DNA from: Nocardioides speluncae
GTDB lineage: Bacteria; Actinomycetota; Actinomycetes; Propionibacteriales; Nocardioidaceae
Assembly (NCBI RefSeq): GCF_003121585.1
Contig: NZ_QEOO01000051.1
Coordinates: 169,264-233,263 of the forward strand
Reading direction: 5' to 3'
DNA: 64,000 nt
Under the pieces are notes generated by a model, which was not told where the DNA came from, searched no databases, and saw nothing but the letters and a program-made list of their open reading frames with translations. Numbering within the stretch: the stretch's first letter is position 1; the number at the start of each line of letters is the position of its first letter. Made by a program: the position numbers and the translations under genes. Positions 8,960-17,143 of the stretch are shown here, one piece after another.

Positions 8960-11900
8960 GGGACTGTTCTCACGGCTCGACCTCGCGTCGGAAGGCGGTG
9001 CCGGCTACCGCCTACGACACCTCGAGGTGTTCAACTGGGGCACCTTCGACGGCCAGGTCTGGCGTCTCACACCGGGATCGGAGACCGCCCTACTGACCGG
9101 CGATATCGGCTCGGGTAAGTCCACCCTGGTCGATGCCCTCACGACGTTGCTGATGCCCGCGCACCGGATCGCCTACAACAAGGCCGCCGGCGCCGAGGCC
9201 AAGGAGCGGACCCTACGCTCCTACGTCGAGGGGCACTACAAGTCCGAGCGGGTCGAGTCGTCCGGGCGGTCGAGAGCCATCGGCCTGCGCACCAACGGAC
9301 GGACCTACTCGGTCATCCTCGGGGTCTTCGCCAACGAGGGTTACGACGAGACAGTCACCCTCGCTCAGATCTTCCAGCAGCGGGAGAGCACGGGGCAGCC
9401 GTATCGGTTCTTCGTCACGGCTACGAAGGAGCTGTCCGTCGCTACGGACTTCGCGGACTTCGGGTCGGATCTGCGCGACCTGCGCAAGCGGCTGCGTGGT
9501 GCCGGCGCGGAGATCTTCGACGAGTTCCCCAAGTACGCGACGTCCCTCAGGCGGCTTCTCGGCATCCGCTCCGAACAGGCGATGGAGCTGTTTCACCAAA
9601 CGGTGTCGATGAAGTCGGTCGGCAACCTCAACGACTTCGTCCGTGACCACATGCTCGAACCCAGCGACTCCACGGGCAGAGTCCGCGAGATCATCGGCCA
9701 CTTCGAGGACCTCACCAAGGCACACGACGCCGTGAAGCGCGCCAGGGAGCAGCTCGAGGCCCTCGACCCAGTGGCAGCAACAGCCGAGAAGTACGACGCC
9801 GCGCTCGCCGGGCGTGACACCGCCGAGCGCGAGCGTGCCGCGGTCCGGGTGTTCATCGCCGAGCTTCGCTCCGCGCTTCTCGCAGACGAGATCGGTCGCC
9901 TGGACGCTGAGGGCAAGCGCCTGTGGCGCGAGCAGGATGCAGCCAAGGAGCAGCAGCAGAAGCTGTCCGGCGAGCGAGACTCGCTCATCGAGGAGAGGGC
10001 CAAGGCAGGCGGCGACCGTATCGGTGAGCTGGAGCGGCTAGCCCGCGAAGCCCGCACCCAAGCGGGGACGCGCCGGGAGGCCCGTACCTTGTTCGATGCA
10101 GCCGTGGCAGACGCCGGACTGGAGCCGGTCACCGGAGCTGAGGGCTTCACAGCCCTGGCCACGGTGGTGACCGAGGCACGCCCTCGGCTTGCCGACGAGA
10201 AGCGGGCACTCGACGCCGCCTGCGCCGAGGCCATCGCGCAGGAGAAGGACTTCGAGCGCCGACGCGACCTCATTGCCGAAGAGCTGGCCAGCCTCGAGCA
10301 GCGCACGAGCAACCTGCCTGCCGAGCAGGTCGACGTCCGTGCCCAGCTGTGCCAGGACCTGGATCTGATGCCAGAGGACCTGCCCTACGCGGGCGAGCTC
10401 CTCGACGTGCACGAGGAGCATGCCGACTGGAGAGGCGCAGCCGAGCGTGTGCTTCGCGGCTACGCCCTGTCGCTCCTGGTGCCTCAGCATCACTACGACG
10501 CGGTCTCCGGCTGGGTCAACGGCCGGCGGCTGAGGGTCCGCGGACGTGGGGGCCGCGAGGTGGGAGCCCGGCTTGTCTACGAGCGAGTACCCGACCGACA
10601 GCTTCCGCTTCAGCATGGCTCCGCCGGAGCGGTCCTGCTCGCCGACTGCATCGAGATCAAAGAGGGCCGCTTCCGGGAGTACCTCGCCGCCGAGCTCGCG
10701 AAGCGTGCCGACTACCGGTGCGCCGCGAGCGTCGCGGAGTTCCGCAGCGAGCGCAGGGCCGTCACTCGCGAGGGCCAGGTCCGCTCGGGAGAGCGCCACG
10801 AAAAGGACGACCGGCACCAGGTCGATGACCCCCGCCGCTGGGTCCTCGGCTGGGCGAACCTGCGCAAGATCGCCGCCCTCCGCGACGAATCCGACGGACT
10901 CGAGACCGACCGCGCTCGCGCTGCCGCCGAGGTCGCCAAGATCACCGAGAAACGAGACGCGATTCAAGGCCGAGCGGAGGCCCTCGCTCGCCTGGACGGC
11001 TACCGATCGTGGGAGCAGCTGGACTTCGCCGAGGCCGAGGCTCGCACGGCCGATCACGATGCAGAGCGCTCGCGGCTCGAGAGCGGCTCGTCCCGGATCG
11101 CCGAGATCACGAACGCGCTCACGCGCAATGCCGAGCTGGCGGCCACAGTCGTCGCGCGCATCGAATCGCTGACCGGAGAGCTCGCCACCACGGCAAGATC
11201 CGCCGAGCAGGCAACGCAGAGCAAGTCGCGCGACGACGGCCTCATCGCAGCCCAGCCGGCCGAGGAGCTCACGGCCGCACGAGCGTCGTACGCCGCGCTG
11301 ACCTCGCGTCTCGACCCGTCGCCCCCGACGTCGGCGGACGAGTGCGCAGCCGCGGAGTCAGCACTCTCGGATGAGCTGTACCGGCGCATCGAACGGCTCA
11401 ACAGGGAGCTGGGCGGTTACGGCCAGAGCCTCGGACAGTACATGGGCGAGGTGTTGCGCCGCTGGCCAGAGCTGCGGGCCGACATGGATGTCAGCGTCGA
11501 GTCACGAGCCGACTTCCTGGCCTTCCGGGCCCGGGTCGCCGACGACGACCTGCCGCGCTTCGAGGCCGAGTTCAAGGAGCAGCTCAACAAGAACGCCATC
11601 CAGGAGCTCGCCGGCTTCAACAACTGGCTCAACCGTCAGGCCTCGGCCATCGACGAGCGTGTCGAGCGGATCAACGAAGCCCTCGGAGCCGTCCCCTACA
11701 ACCCTGGCCGGTACATCCGCTTGGAGAAGGAGCCCACGACCAACCAGGAGGTTTCTCAGTTTCGCGCGGACCTGCGCAACCTGACCAACGACAGCCTGGC
11801 CGTCGACGGTGACCAGTACTCCGAGCAGCGGTTCCTCGACGTGAAACGGATCATCGAGCGGTTCCGCGGGCGCGATGGCTATGCGGACTCCGACAAGGCG

Positions 11901-12350
11901 TGGACCCGACGGGTCACCGACGTGCGCAACTGGTTCGTGTTCTCCGCATCCGAGCGAGACGTCGAGACGCACGACGAGTGGGAGCACTACAGCGACTCCG
12001 ACGGCAAGTCGGGCGGTCAGAAGGAGAAGCTCGCCTACACGATCCTGGCTGCGTCACTCGCCTACCAGTTCGGGCTCGAATGGGGCGCAGTCAAGTCCAA
12101 GGACTTCCGGTTCGCCGTGATCGATGAGGCTTTCGGCAGAGGTTCGGACGCCTCCACCCGGTACGCCTTGGAACTCTTCGCCAAGCTCGGCCTGCAGCTG
12201 CTCATCGTGACGCCGCTGCAGAAGGTCCACGTGATCGAGCCCTACGTCAAGGCGATCGGTTTCGTCGACAACCCGACGACGACGTACTCGCGGCTGCAGA
12301 CGATGACGATCGAGGAGTACCAGTCTCGCCGGGACGGCAGGTCGAAATGA
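8952..12350 (+). CDS. jetC: Wadjet SMC-like ATPase JetC
   Basis: A 1132-aa SMC/MukB-like ATPase, the DNA-extruding motor of Wadjet. The Walker A motif GDIGSGKST is at residues 50-58. Two long coiled-coil arms rich in Glu/Arg/Ala flank a hinge-like region at roughly residues 470-650. The C-terminal head has the signature SGGQKEK near 1019-1025 and Walker B FAVIDEAFGRG near 1054-1064. An intact ATPase is therefore expected. Length and order agree with type I Wadjet operons. It overlaps jetB by 8 and jetD by 4 bases. Confidence 0.95.
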   Translation: MSEGLFSRLDLASEGGAGYRLRHLEVFNWGTFDGQVWRLTPGSETALLTGDIGSGKSTLVDALTTLLMPAHRIAYNKAAGAEAKERTLRSYVEGHYKSERVESSGRSRAIGLRTNGRTYSVILGVFANEGYDETVTLAQIFQQRESTGQPYRFFVTATKELSVATDFADFGSDLRDLRKRLRGAGAEIFDEFPKYATSLRRLLGIRSEQAMELFHQTVSMKSVGNLNDFVRDHMLEPSDSTGRVREIIGHFEDLTKAHDAVKRAREQLEALDPVAATAEKYDAALAGRDTAERERAAVRVFIAELRSALLADEIGRLDAEGKRLWREQDAAKEQQQKLSGERDSLIEERAKAGGDRIGELERLAREARTQAGTRREARTLFDAAVADAGLEPVTGAEGFTALATVVTEARPRLADEKRALDAACAEAIAQEKDFERRRDLIAEELASLEQRTSNLPAEQVDVRAQLCQDLDLMPEDLPYAGELLDVHEEHADWRGAAERVLRGYALSLLVPQHHYDAVSGWVNGRRLRVRGRGGREVGARLVYERVPDRQLPLQHGSAGAVLLADCIEIKEGRFREYLAAELAKRADYRCAASVAEFRSERRAVTREGQVRSGERHEKDDRHQVDDPRRWVLGWANLRKIAALRDESDGLETDRARAAAEVAKITEKRDAIQGRAEALARLDGYRSWEQLDFAEAEARTADHDAERSRLESGSSRIAEITNALTRNAELAATVVARIESLTGELATTARSAEQATQSKSRDDGLIAAQPAEELTAARASYAALTSRLDPSPPTSADECAAAESALSDELYRRIERLNRELGGYGQSLGQYMGEVLRRWPELRADMDVSVESRADFLAFRARVADDDLPRFEAEFKEQLNKNAIQELAGFNNWLNRQASAIDERVERINEALGAVPYNPGRYIRLEKEPTTNQEVSQFRADLRNLTNDSLAVDGDQYSEQRFLDVKRIIERFRGRDGYADSDKAWTRRVTDVRNWFVFSASERDVETHDEWEHYSDSDGKSGGQKEKLAYTILAASLAYQFGLEWGAVKSKDFRFAVIDEAFGRGSDASTRYALELFAKLGLQLLIVTPLQKVHVIEPYVKAIGFVDNPTTTYSRLQTMTIEEYQSRRDGRSK

Positions 12351-13495
12351 GCAGGGGCTGGACGACGCCTGCCGACATTGCTGCGAAGGCCCGGCGCAGG
12401 TGGGACGACGGATCGTTGCTGCGAAGCCATGCGACCGGCGGGTCGTTCGAGGCCATCGAGGTCCCGCTGCGCGGACCGAAGGCGTCGGAGATCGGCGAGG
12501 ATCTCGGTGCAGTCCGCGACTGGATCGCGAATCTCGACGCCGGCCGCCGCGAGGACCGCCGGTACTCGCTCCAGTGGCAGGCCGTCGGCGGGCGACACAT
12601 CGGTCGCAACGAGCTACCGGCTCGCGCGGTGGTGTCCTCGCGGGCGCAGGCCTGGGCACTGCTGGGCGTGCGCGTCCCGGTGCAGCGGTACGACGAGATC
12701 CTTGCCGTGGTGGAGGGCCATCCCGCTGTGCGGTCCTGGGTGGTCGACCATCCCCATCGCGCCCTCGAGCTCCATGACGCTATGCCCGAGCTGGTCGCCG
12801 CCCACGTCTGGCTCGACAGCCACCGTCACTCGAGCCGCTACCTGCGCGAGATCAGCGCGCCCGGAGTCGACACGAAGTTCGCGGAGAGACATCGCGCCGT
12901 CCTGGCCGCCACGCTCGGCGTACCGTCGACGGCCTCCGGCTTCCTCTCGGCGCTCGGCCTCAGATCCAAGCCCGAGCTCGTCCGCATCCGGCCCTCCTCG
13001 TCTCTTGGCCTGCCGGCACCACTCACGGAGCTGGCAGTGCGGGCAACCGAGCTCGCTGACCTCGCGATCGAACCGCGTGCCGCAGTCGTCATCGAGAACG
13101 AGATCACCTACCTGAGCGTCGACGTCCCCACCGAAGGTGCCGTCATCTGGGGCAAGGGGTTCGAGGTGGACAAGGTCGGCCGGCTCCCTTGGCTGAGCGA
13201 CGCCGACCTCATCTACTGGGGAGACGTCGACACTCACGGATTCGCGATCCTCGACCGCTTGCGGGCCTGGCTCCCGCAAACACGATCGGTCCTCATGGAT
13301 CGAGACACCCTGCTTGTGCACCGCGACCGCTGGGTGCGTGAGGACCGCCCGGCGAAGTCGTCGCTCACCCGACTCACCCCTGACGAGCATGACCTCTATG
13401 TCGACCTGGTCGGCGATGCTCTCGGTGAGCGAGTGCGGCTGGAGCAGGAGCGGATCGATTGGCGTTGGGTGCAGGACAAGCTCCCCAAGGCCTGA
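12347..13495 (+). CDS. jetD: Wadjet nuclease subunit JetD (DUF3322/DUF2220)
   Basis: A 382-aa protein with an N-terminal DUF3322 part (residues about 1-190) and a C-terminal DUF2220 Toprim-like part. The Toprim acidic residues can be seen: the Glu in VVIENEITY near residue 248, and the DxD in YWGDVDTHGFAIL near residues 294-296. In this family the subunit cuts the circular DNA once JetABC has extruded it. The catalytic residues look intact, so the system should be active. It closes the operon; the next gene (hipA) converges on it across 78 bases without a clear hairpin. Confidence 0.94.
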   Translation: MSRGWTTPADIAAKARRRWDDGSLLRSHATGGSFEAIEVPLRGPKASEIGEDLGAVRDWIANLDAGRREDRRYSLQWQAVGGRHIGRNELPARAVVSSRAQAWALLGVRVPVQRYDEILAVVEGHPAVRSWVVDHPHRALELHDAMPELVAAHVWLDSHRHSSRYLREISAPGVDTKFAERHRAVLAATLGVPSTASGFLSALGLRSKPELVRIRPSSSLGLPAPLTELAVRATELADLAIEPRAAVVIENEITYLSVDVPTEGAVIWGKGFEVDKVGRLPWLSDADLIYWGDVDTHGFAILDRLRAWLPQTRSVLMDRDTLLVHRDRWVREDRPAKSSLTRLTPDEHDLYVDLVGDALGERVRLEQERIDWRWVQDKLPKA

Positions 13496-13573
13496 TGCGA
13501 ATGGTTGGGCAAGCCTCGACCCTTCCGATAACCGGGAGATGTCTCTCAGTCATGCGTAACGAAGGGCAGGCGG

Positions 13574-14857
13574 TCACGGCTCAGTAGGGTCGTCGAGACG
13601 TTCGGCGAGGTGCTTGACATGGGTCGCGATCGCGTTGACCGCGCGGCTGCGGACTCGATCTGCTCCTGGTGTGCCGACGCGCCGAAGTGCGGTGGCGAAG
13701 GCGTCGGGGAAGCCCTCTGCGAGGTGGCGGACGCGGGCGCGGTACTCCTCGGCTGGTATGCCCAGGGTGGCAGCGGCGCGGTCCCAGTGTTTGCCCAGGA
13801 CTTGGCCGAACTTCCGCCGGCCGCCGATGCTGACAGCGACTTCGCGCAGGGCTGCGTTGCCGTCGTAGGGGAGGCTGGTGGCCAGGTCGTACAGCGGCGC
13901 GACCTGCGTTTGGTCGGGGAGCAGCATCAGCGAGACGTTCTTGGCGTGGCCGTCAGGTGCGCCGCTGATGTAGTTGTACGCTGCGAAGTCACCGAGCCTG
14001 CGGAGGCCGGTTGGTCTGTCCTCGACGTTCTGGTCGACGATTCGGGCCATGTCGGCGAGCCCCGGGCCGCCGTGCGCCTCGTACTTCTTCGAAGGGAGTC
14101 GCCCGCTTGCCGAGCAGAAGTCTTCCTGGTGCAGGCGCAGCACGGTGCCGTCGTCGAGGATGATCCGGTCATAGCGCTCGATGACGATGGCGGGCTCATC
14201 GCTGAAGTAGGTGAACTCAGTGCTGGCGACCTCGAGCCCCAGCTCGCGGCCGGCAGCCATGGTCGCGTGTTCGACGAGCGCCTGATGGTGCAGGCTGTCG
14301 ATGCCGGGCTTGAGGATGTGGGTGGTGGCGGCCGAGCCGTGGGACTCGTACCAGCCGCCGGCTAGCCGAGCGAGGGCGAGCTTCGACTGCTGGCCCGGCA
14401 GTGACCAGTGCTCCTCGGGCAGCGTCCAGGACGAGGTCCTGCTGGTGCGCAGGGTTCTCAGCCTCTCGGCGAGATCGTGATCGCTGACCCGTTGCAGGGC
14501 GCCGCTGCGGGATCGCATCTCGTCCAGCGCCTCGGGCAGGCAGAACTGCACGGCCCCCGGGCAGTCCCATCCCATTCGGGCGAGGATCGCGACCGTGTCG
14601 TCCGGGTCGACACCGAGCTGGCTTCCCCATCGCTGTCGAGTCCTGGGCTCCTCGGGCAGCACACCCTCGAGGAAGGCCCGGACGTACCGGCCGCGATAGG
14701 TGGTGTCGGCGACAGGCAGGCGTACGCCGAGGGGAGTGGACCCGGCGTCGGCGTACTCGGTGCTGTAGGTGAACGCCGGGTCGGCGGCCGGCGATCGTTG
14801 GTCGACCCAGCCGACCACGGCGTCGTACATGACCACAAGCAGCCTGCGGGCAGCCAT
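13574..14857 (-). CDS. hipA: HipA-family toxin kinase
   Basis: A 427-aa HipA-type Ser/Thr kinase toxin. The N-terminal subdomain reads VVGWVDQRSPAADPAFTYS and PLGVRLPVAD. The Gly/Gln loop LPGQQSKLALARLAGG corresponds to the ATP loop that carries the regulatory Ser in E. coli HipA. The kinase core follows: AIVIERYDR, RLHQEDFCSASG, the catalytic loop ISGAPDGHAKNVSL and the metal-binding APLYDLATSL. All key residues look present. It overlaps hipB by one base (TGATG), so toxin is made after antitoxin from one mRNA. Family members phosphorylate translation factors or tRNA synthetases; the target here is unknown. Confidence 0.9.
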   Translation of the reverse strand: MAARRLLVVMYDAVVGWVDQRSPAADPAFTYSTEYADAGSTPLGVRLPVADTTYRGRYVRAFLEGVLPEEPRTRQRWGSQLGVDPDDTVAILARMGWDCPGAVQFCLPEALDEMRSRSGALQRVSDHDLAERLRTLRTSRTSSWTLPEEHWSLPGQQSKLALARLAGGWYESHGSAATTHILKPGIDSLHHQALVEHATMAAGRELGLEVASTEFTYFSDEPAIVIERYDRIILDDGTVLRLHQEDFCSASGRLPSKKYEAHGGPGLADMARIVDQNVEDRPTGLRRLGDFAAYNYISGAPDGHAKNVSLMLLPDQTQVAPLYDLATSLPYDGNAALREVAVSIGGRRKFGQVLGKHWDRAAATLGIPAEEYRARVRHLAEGFPDAFATALRRVGTPGADRVRSRAVNAIATHVKHLAERLDDPTEP

Positions 14858-15126
14858 CAGCGCTTCTCTCGAGCGGCCAGAGCGGCAAGGACCGCAGCCT
14901 CTGCGGACGTGTGGGTGCGCTCGCCGATGGAGATCGTGAGATCGAGGGAGCGCAGGACGCGGAAGATCTGCTCAATGCTCGCTGCCGGGTGGCCATTCTC
15001 GAACCGAGCCAGCCAGGCGCGGGAGACCCCGGCCTGCTCTGCGAGCTTCGCCTGGGACAGGCCGCGCCGCTTGCGCCCCGCACGCACAGCGGCGCCGAGC
15101 TGTCGCGCGTTGGCGATGCTGGCCAT
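14857..15126 (-). CDS. hipB: HipB-type antitoxin, Xre helix-turn-helix
   Basis: An 89-aa Xre-family DNA-binding protein, with the HTH in GLSQAKLAEQAGVSRAWLAR and the following ENGHPAASIEQIFRVLRSL. HipB proteins bind and neutralise the HipA kinase and repress their own promoter. AAGGAC precedes the ATG. A near-perfect palindrome lies 36 bases upstream (15163-15180) and is the likely operator. Short length and gene order fit a hipBA operon. Confidence 0.9.
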   Translation of the reverse strand: MASIANARQLGAAVRAGRKRRGLSQAKLAEQAGVSRAWLARFENGHPAASIEQIFRVLRSLDLTISIGERTHTSAEAAVLAALAAREKR

Positions 15127-15162
15127 CGGGCGTCCTTGTCTTCGTTCGTGGTCAATCGGATT

Positions 15163-15205
15163 CGTCTACGTTCGTAGACGATACTCCTTGCCCATGAACG
15201 TAGAC
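15163..15205 (-). promoter_or_regulatory. Predicted HipB operator, two sites
   Basis: CGTCTACG and CGTAGACG (15163-15170 and 15173-15180) form a perfect inverted repeat with a 2-base gap. The 10-mer GTCTACGTTC (15164-15173) recurs in inverted form as GAACGTAGAC at 15196-15205. Both lie between hyuB and hipB, upstream of hipB. Autoregulation through such sites is usual for HipB; binding itself is inferred. Confidence 0.7.
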
Positions 15206-15226
15206 AAGATTGGCCGGTTCCCGCGG

Positions 15227-17143
15227 TCAGACCCAGTCGTAGGTGGCGGAGGTGTCGCCGCCGCTGAGGTGGGCGTAGCCGGGGCCGCGGTCGAAGAAGG
15301 CGGCTTCGGTGCGGGCGGCGGCCAGTCCGGTACGGCGAGTGGTCGTGGCCGTCGCGTCGTACCCGAGTGAGTCGTCGGAGGCCGAGCCGGTGAGGACGAC
15401 GCCGTACTCATCGAGGGCGGCGGTCAGAGAGACCTTGTCCCAGACGACGTCGCGGACCACCAGCGCAGGGTCGCGCGACAAAGGGTCGCCCCAGCCGCCG
15501 CCGCCGGTGGTGCGGATGCGGATGGTTTCGCCGGCTTTGATGGGTTCGGCGTCGGCGAGGGCGTCGACCTGGCGCTCGTGGGGACCGTCGGGGTCGATGG
15601 TGACTTCGAAGGGGCGGCCGGCCTGGCCTCCCTTGACCCCCCAGCAGGCCAGGATGGAGCGGTCGGCGATGGACATGAAGTGGGCGTCCTTGAGCATCCG
15701 AATGTGCTTCTCGTAGCCAAGGCCGCCACGGAACTGTCCGGCGCCGCCGGAGTCCTTCGCGAGGCCGAGCTTCTCCACGATGAAGGGGAAGCGGGACTCG
15801 GTGAACTCGGTCGGCAGGTTGCGGGAGTCGGGGACGACGTGGATGGTGTCCTCGCCGTCGGCGTACGGCCGCCCGCCCGACCCACCGCCGAGCACCTCGC
15901 GCATCAGGTAGGAATGCCCGTCGAGATCCTCGCCGTACACACCGGTGTAGCGGATCGTCTCCTGGTCCGCGGGCATCTGGCCGTCGACGGCCTTGGCGAG
16001 TACGCCGGCCAGCACGCCGAGCAGCCGCAGGATCACGAAGGTGCGGGCATTGGTCGGGGCCGGGAAGACCGGCGTGAGAAGCGTCCCGGGCGGAGGGAAG
16101 CGCATCTCGATCAGCGGTACGACGCCCTCGTTGACGTCGAGCTCGGCCATCCGCTCCGGGGTGTCGGCGAGGTTCCGCAGGATCGGCGCCAGCCACTTCT
16201 TCAGGAACACCCCGTCGGAGTAGTCGCCGCAGTGGTTGATCGGCCCCTTCGCCTGCGCCGAGGTGCCGTCGAAGTCGATCACCAGCCGCTCGCCGTCCGG
16301 GTCGTCGGGAGCCGTGCGGGTCAGCGTGATCCGCTGGGTGTGCAGCATCGGCTCGTCGACGCCGTCGTGCTCGGCGTAGTCCTCCCAGGTCCAGGTGCCG
16401 ACCGGGATCTTCGCCAGGATCTCGCGACGATAGGTCTGCGTGGTCCGGTCGATGATCGCGTCGAAGCACGACTCGACCGCGTCCACGCCGTACCGGTCGA
16501 ACAGCTCGCCGAGCCGGCGCGCGCCCATCAGGCAGGCCGAGCACTCGGCATCGAGGTCGGCGGCGAGCGACTCGGGCATCCGCGAGTTCCGGGTCATGAT
16601 CGCCAGCGCTGCGCGGTTGGGGCGGCCCTCGTCCCACAGCTTGATCGGCGGCACCATCAGGCCTTCCTCGAAGACGCTGGTGGCGTCCGAGGGCATCGAG
16701 CCGGGTACGGCGCCGCCGATGTCGTCGTGGTGGCCGAACGCCTGCACGAACGCCACCACGCGCCCGCCGCTGAACACCGGCACTGTCACGCACAGGTCGG
16801 GCAGGTGGCCGATGCCGCCCTCGGAGCGGTAGACGTCGTTGTGGAAGAAGACGTCACCCTCCTTCATCTCCTCGATCGGGAAGTCCCGGGCGACCGGGTG
16901 CACGAGCGCGGAGTACGAGCGGCCGGTGAGCTTGCGCAGCAGCCGGTCGTGGATGCCCGCCCGGAAGTCGTGCGCGTCGCGGATCATCGGGCTGCGACTG
17001 GTGCGGCCGATCGCCGTCTCGACCTCCATCTCCACGCTGGCCAGCGAGCCCTGGACGATCTCGACCAGCACCGGGTCGGCACTCGCGCCGGCGTCCGCGG
17101 TCAGGCTGCCGAACGGGAACTGGGTGGGTGCGCGGCGGCTCAT
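15227..17143 (-). CDS. hyuB: Hydantoinase B / oxoprolinase beta-type subunit
   Basis: A 638-aa HyuB-family protein. With HyuA it forms an ATP-dependent enzyme that opens or carboxylates small amide-like or ketone substrates (N-methylhydantoinase, oxoprolinase, acetone carboxylase group). Family features include DPVLVEIVQGSLASVEMEVE at the start, the acidic GDVFFHNDVY, the INHCGDYSDGV region, and DSRNLPTEFTESRFPF near 438-453. The C-terminus ends in a metal-binding-like IRTTGGGGWGDPLSRDP segment. It overlaps hyuA by 4 bases and is the last gene of the minus-strand operon. Its role here is probably to act on an amide or ureido intermediate; the exact substrate cannot be read from sequence. Confidence 0.88.
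   Translation of the reverse strand: MSRRAPTQFPFGSLTADAGASADPVLVEIVQGSLASVEMEVETAIGRTSRSPMIRDAHDFRAGIHDRLLRKLTGRSYSALVHPVARDFPIEEMKEGDVFFHNDVYRSEGGIGHLPDLCVTVPVFSGGRVVAFVQAFGHHDDIGGAVPGSMPSDATSVFEEGLMVPPIKLWDEGRPNRAALAIMTRNSRMPESLAADLDAECSACLMGARRLGELFDRYGVDAVESCFDAIIDRTTQTYRREILAKIPVGTWTWEDYAEHDGVDEPMLHTQRITLTRTAPDDPDGERLVIDFDGTSAQAKGPINHCGDYSDGVFLKKWLAPILRNLADTPERMAELDVNEGVVPLIEMRFPPPGTLLTPVFPAPTNARTFVILRLLGVLAGVLAKAVDGQMPADQETIRYTGVYGEDLDGHSYLMREVLGGGSGGRPYADGEDTIHVVPDSRNLPTEFTESRFPFIVEKLGLAKDSGGAGQFRGGLGYEKHIRMLKDAHFMSIADRSILACWGVKGGQAGRPFEVTIDPDGPHERQVDALADAEPIKAGETIRIRTTGGGGWGDPLSRDPALVVRDVVWDKVSLTAALDEYGVVLTGSASDDSLGYDATATTTRRTGLAAARTEAAFFDRGPGYAHLSGGDTSATYDWV
15767..15831 (-). repeat. 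hyuB segment matching 6817-6880 (right copy)
   Basis: Internal part of hyuB that is 89% identical to 6817-6880 in the same orientation. The two copies flank jetABCD, hipBA and the last third of hyuB. Confidence 0.85.

Noticed and set aside
13496..13573. Terminator or insertion-sequence end between jetD and hipA
   Set aside because: No clear inverted repeat, T-tract or transposase fragment could be found.
15795..15831. Classical attachment site inside hyuB with phage-type integration
   Set aside because: No integrase gene is in the window, and the hyuB 3' part would lie inside the excised segment; only recombination of some kind is supported.
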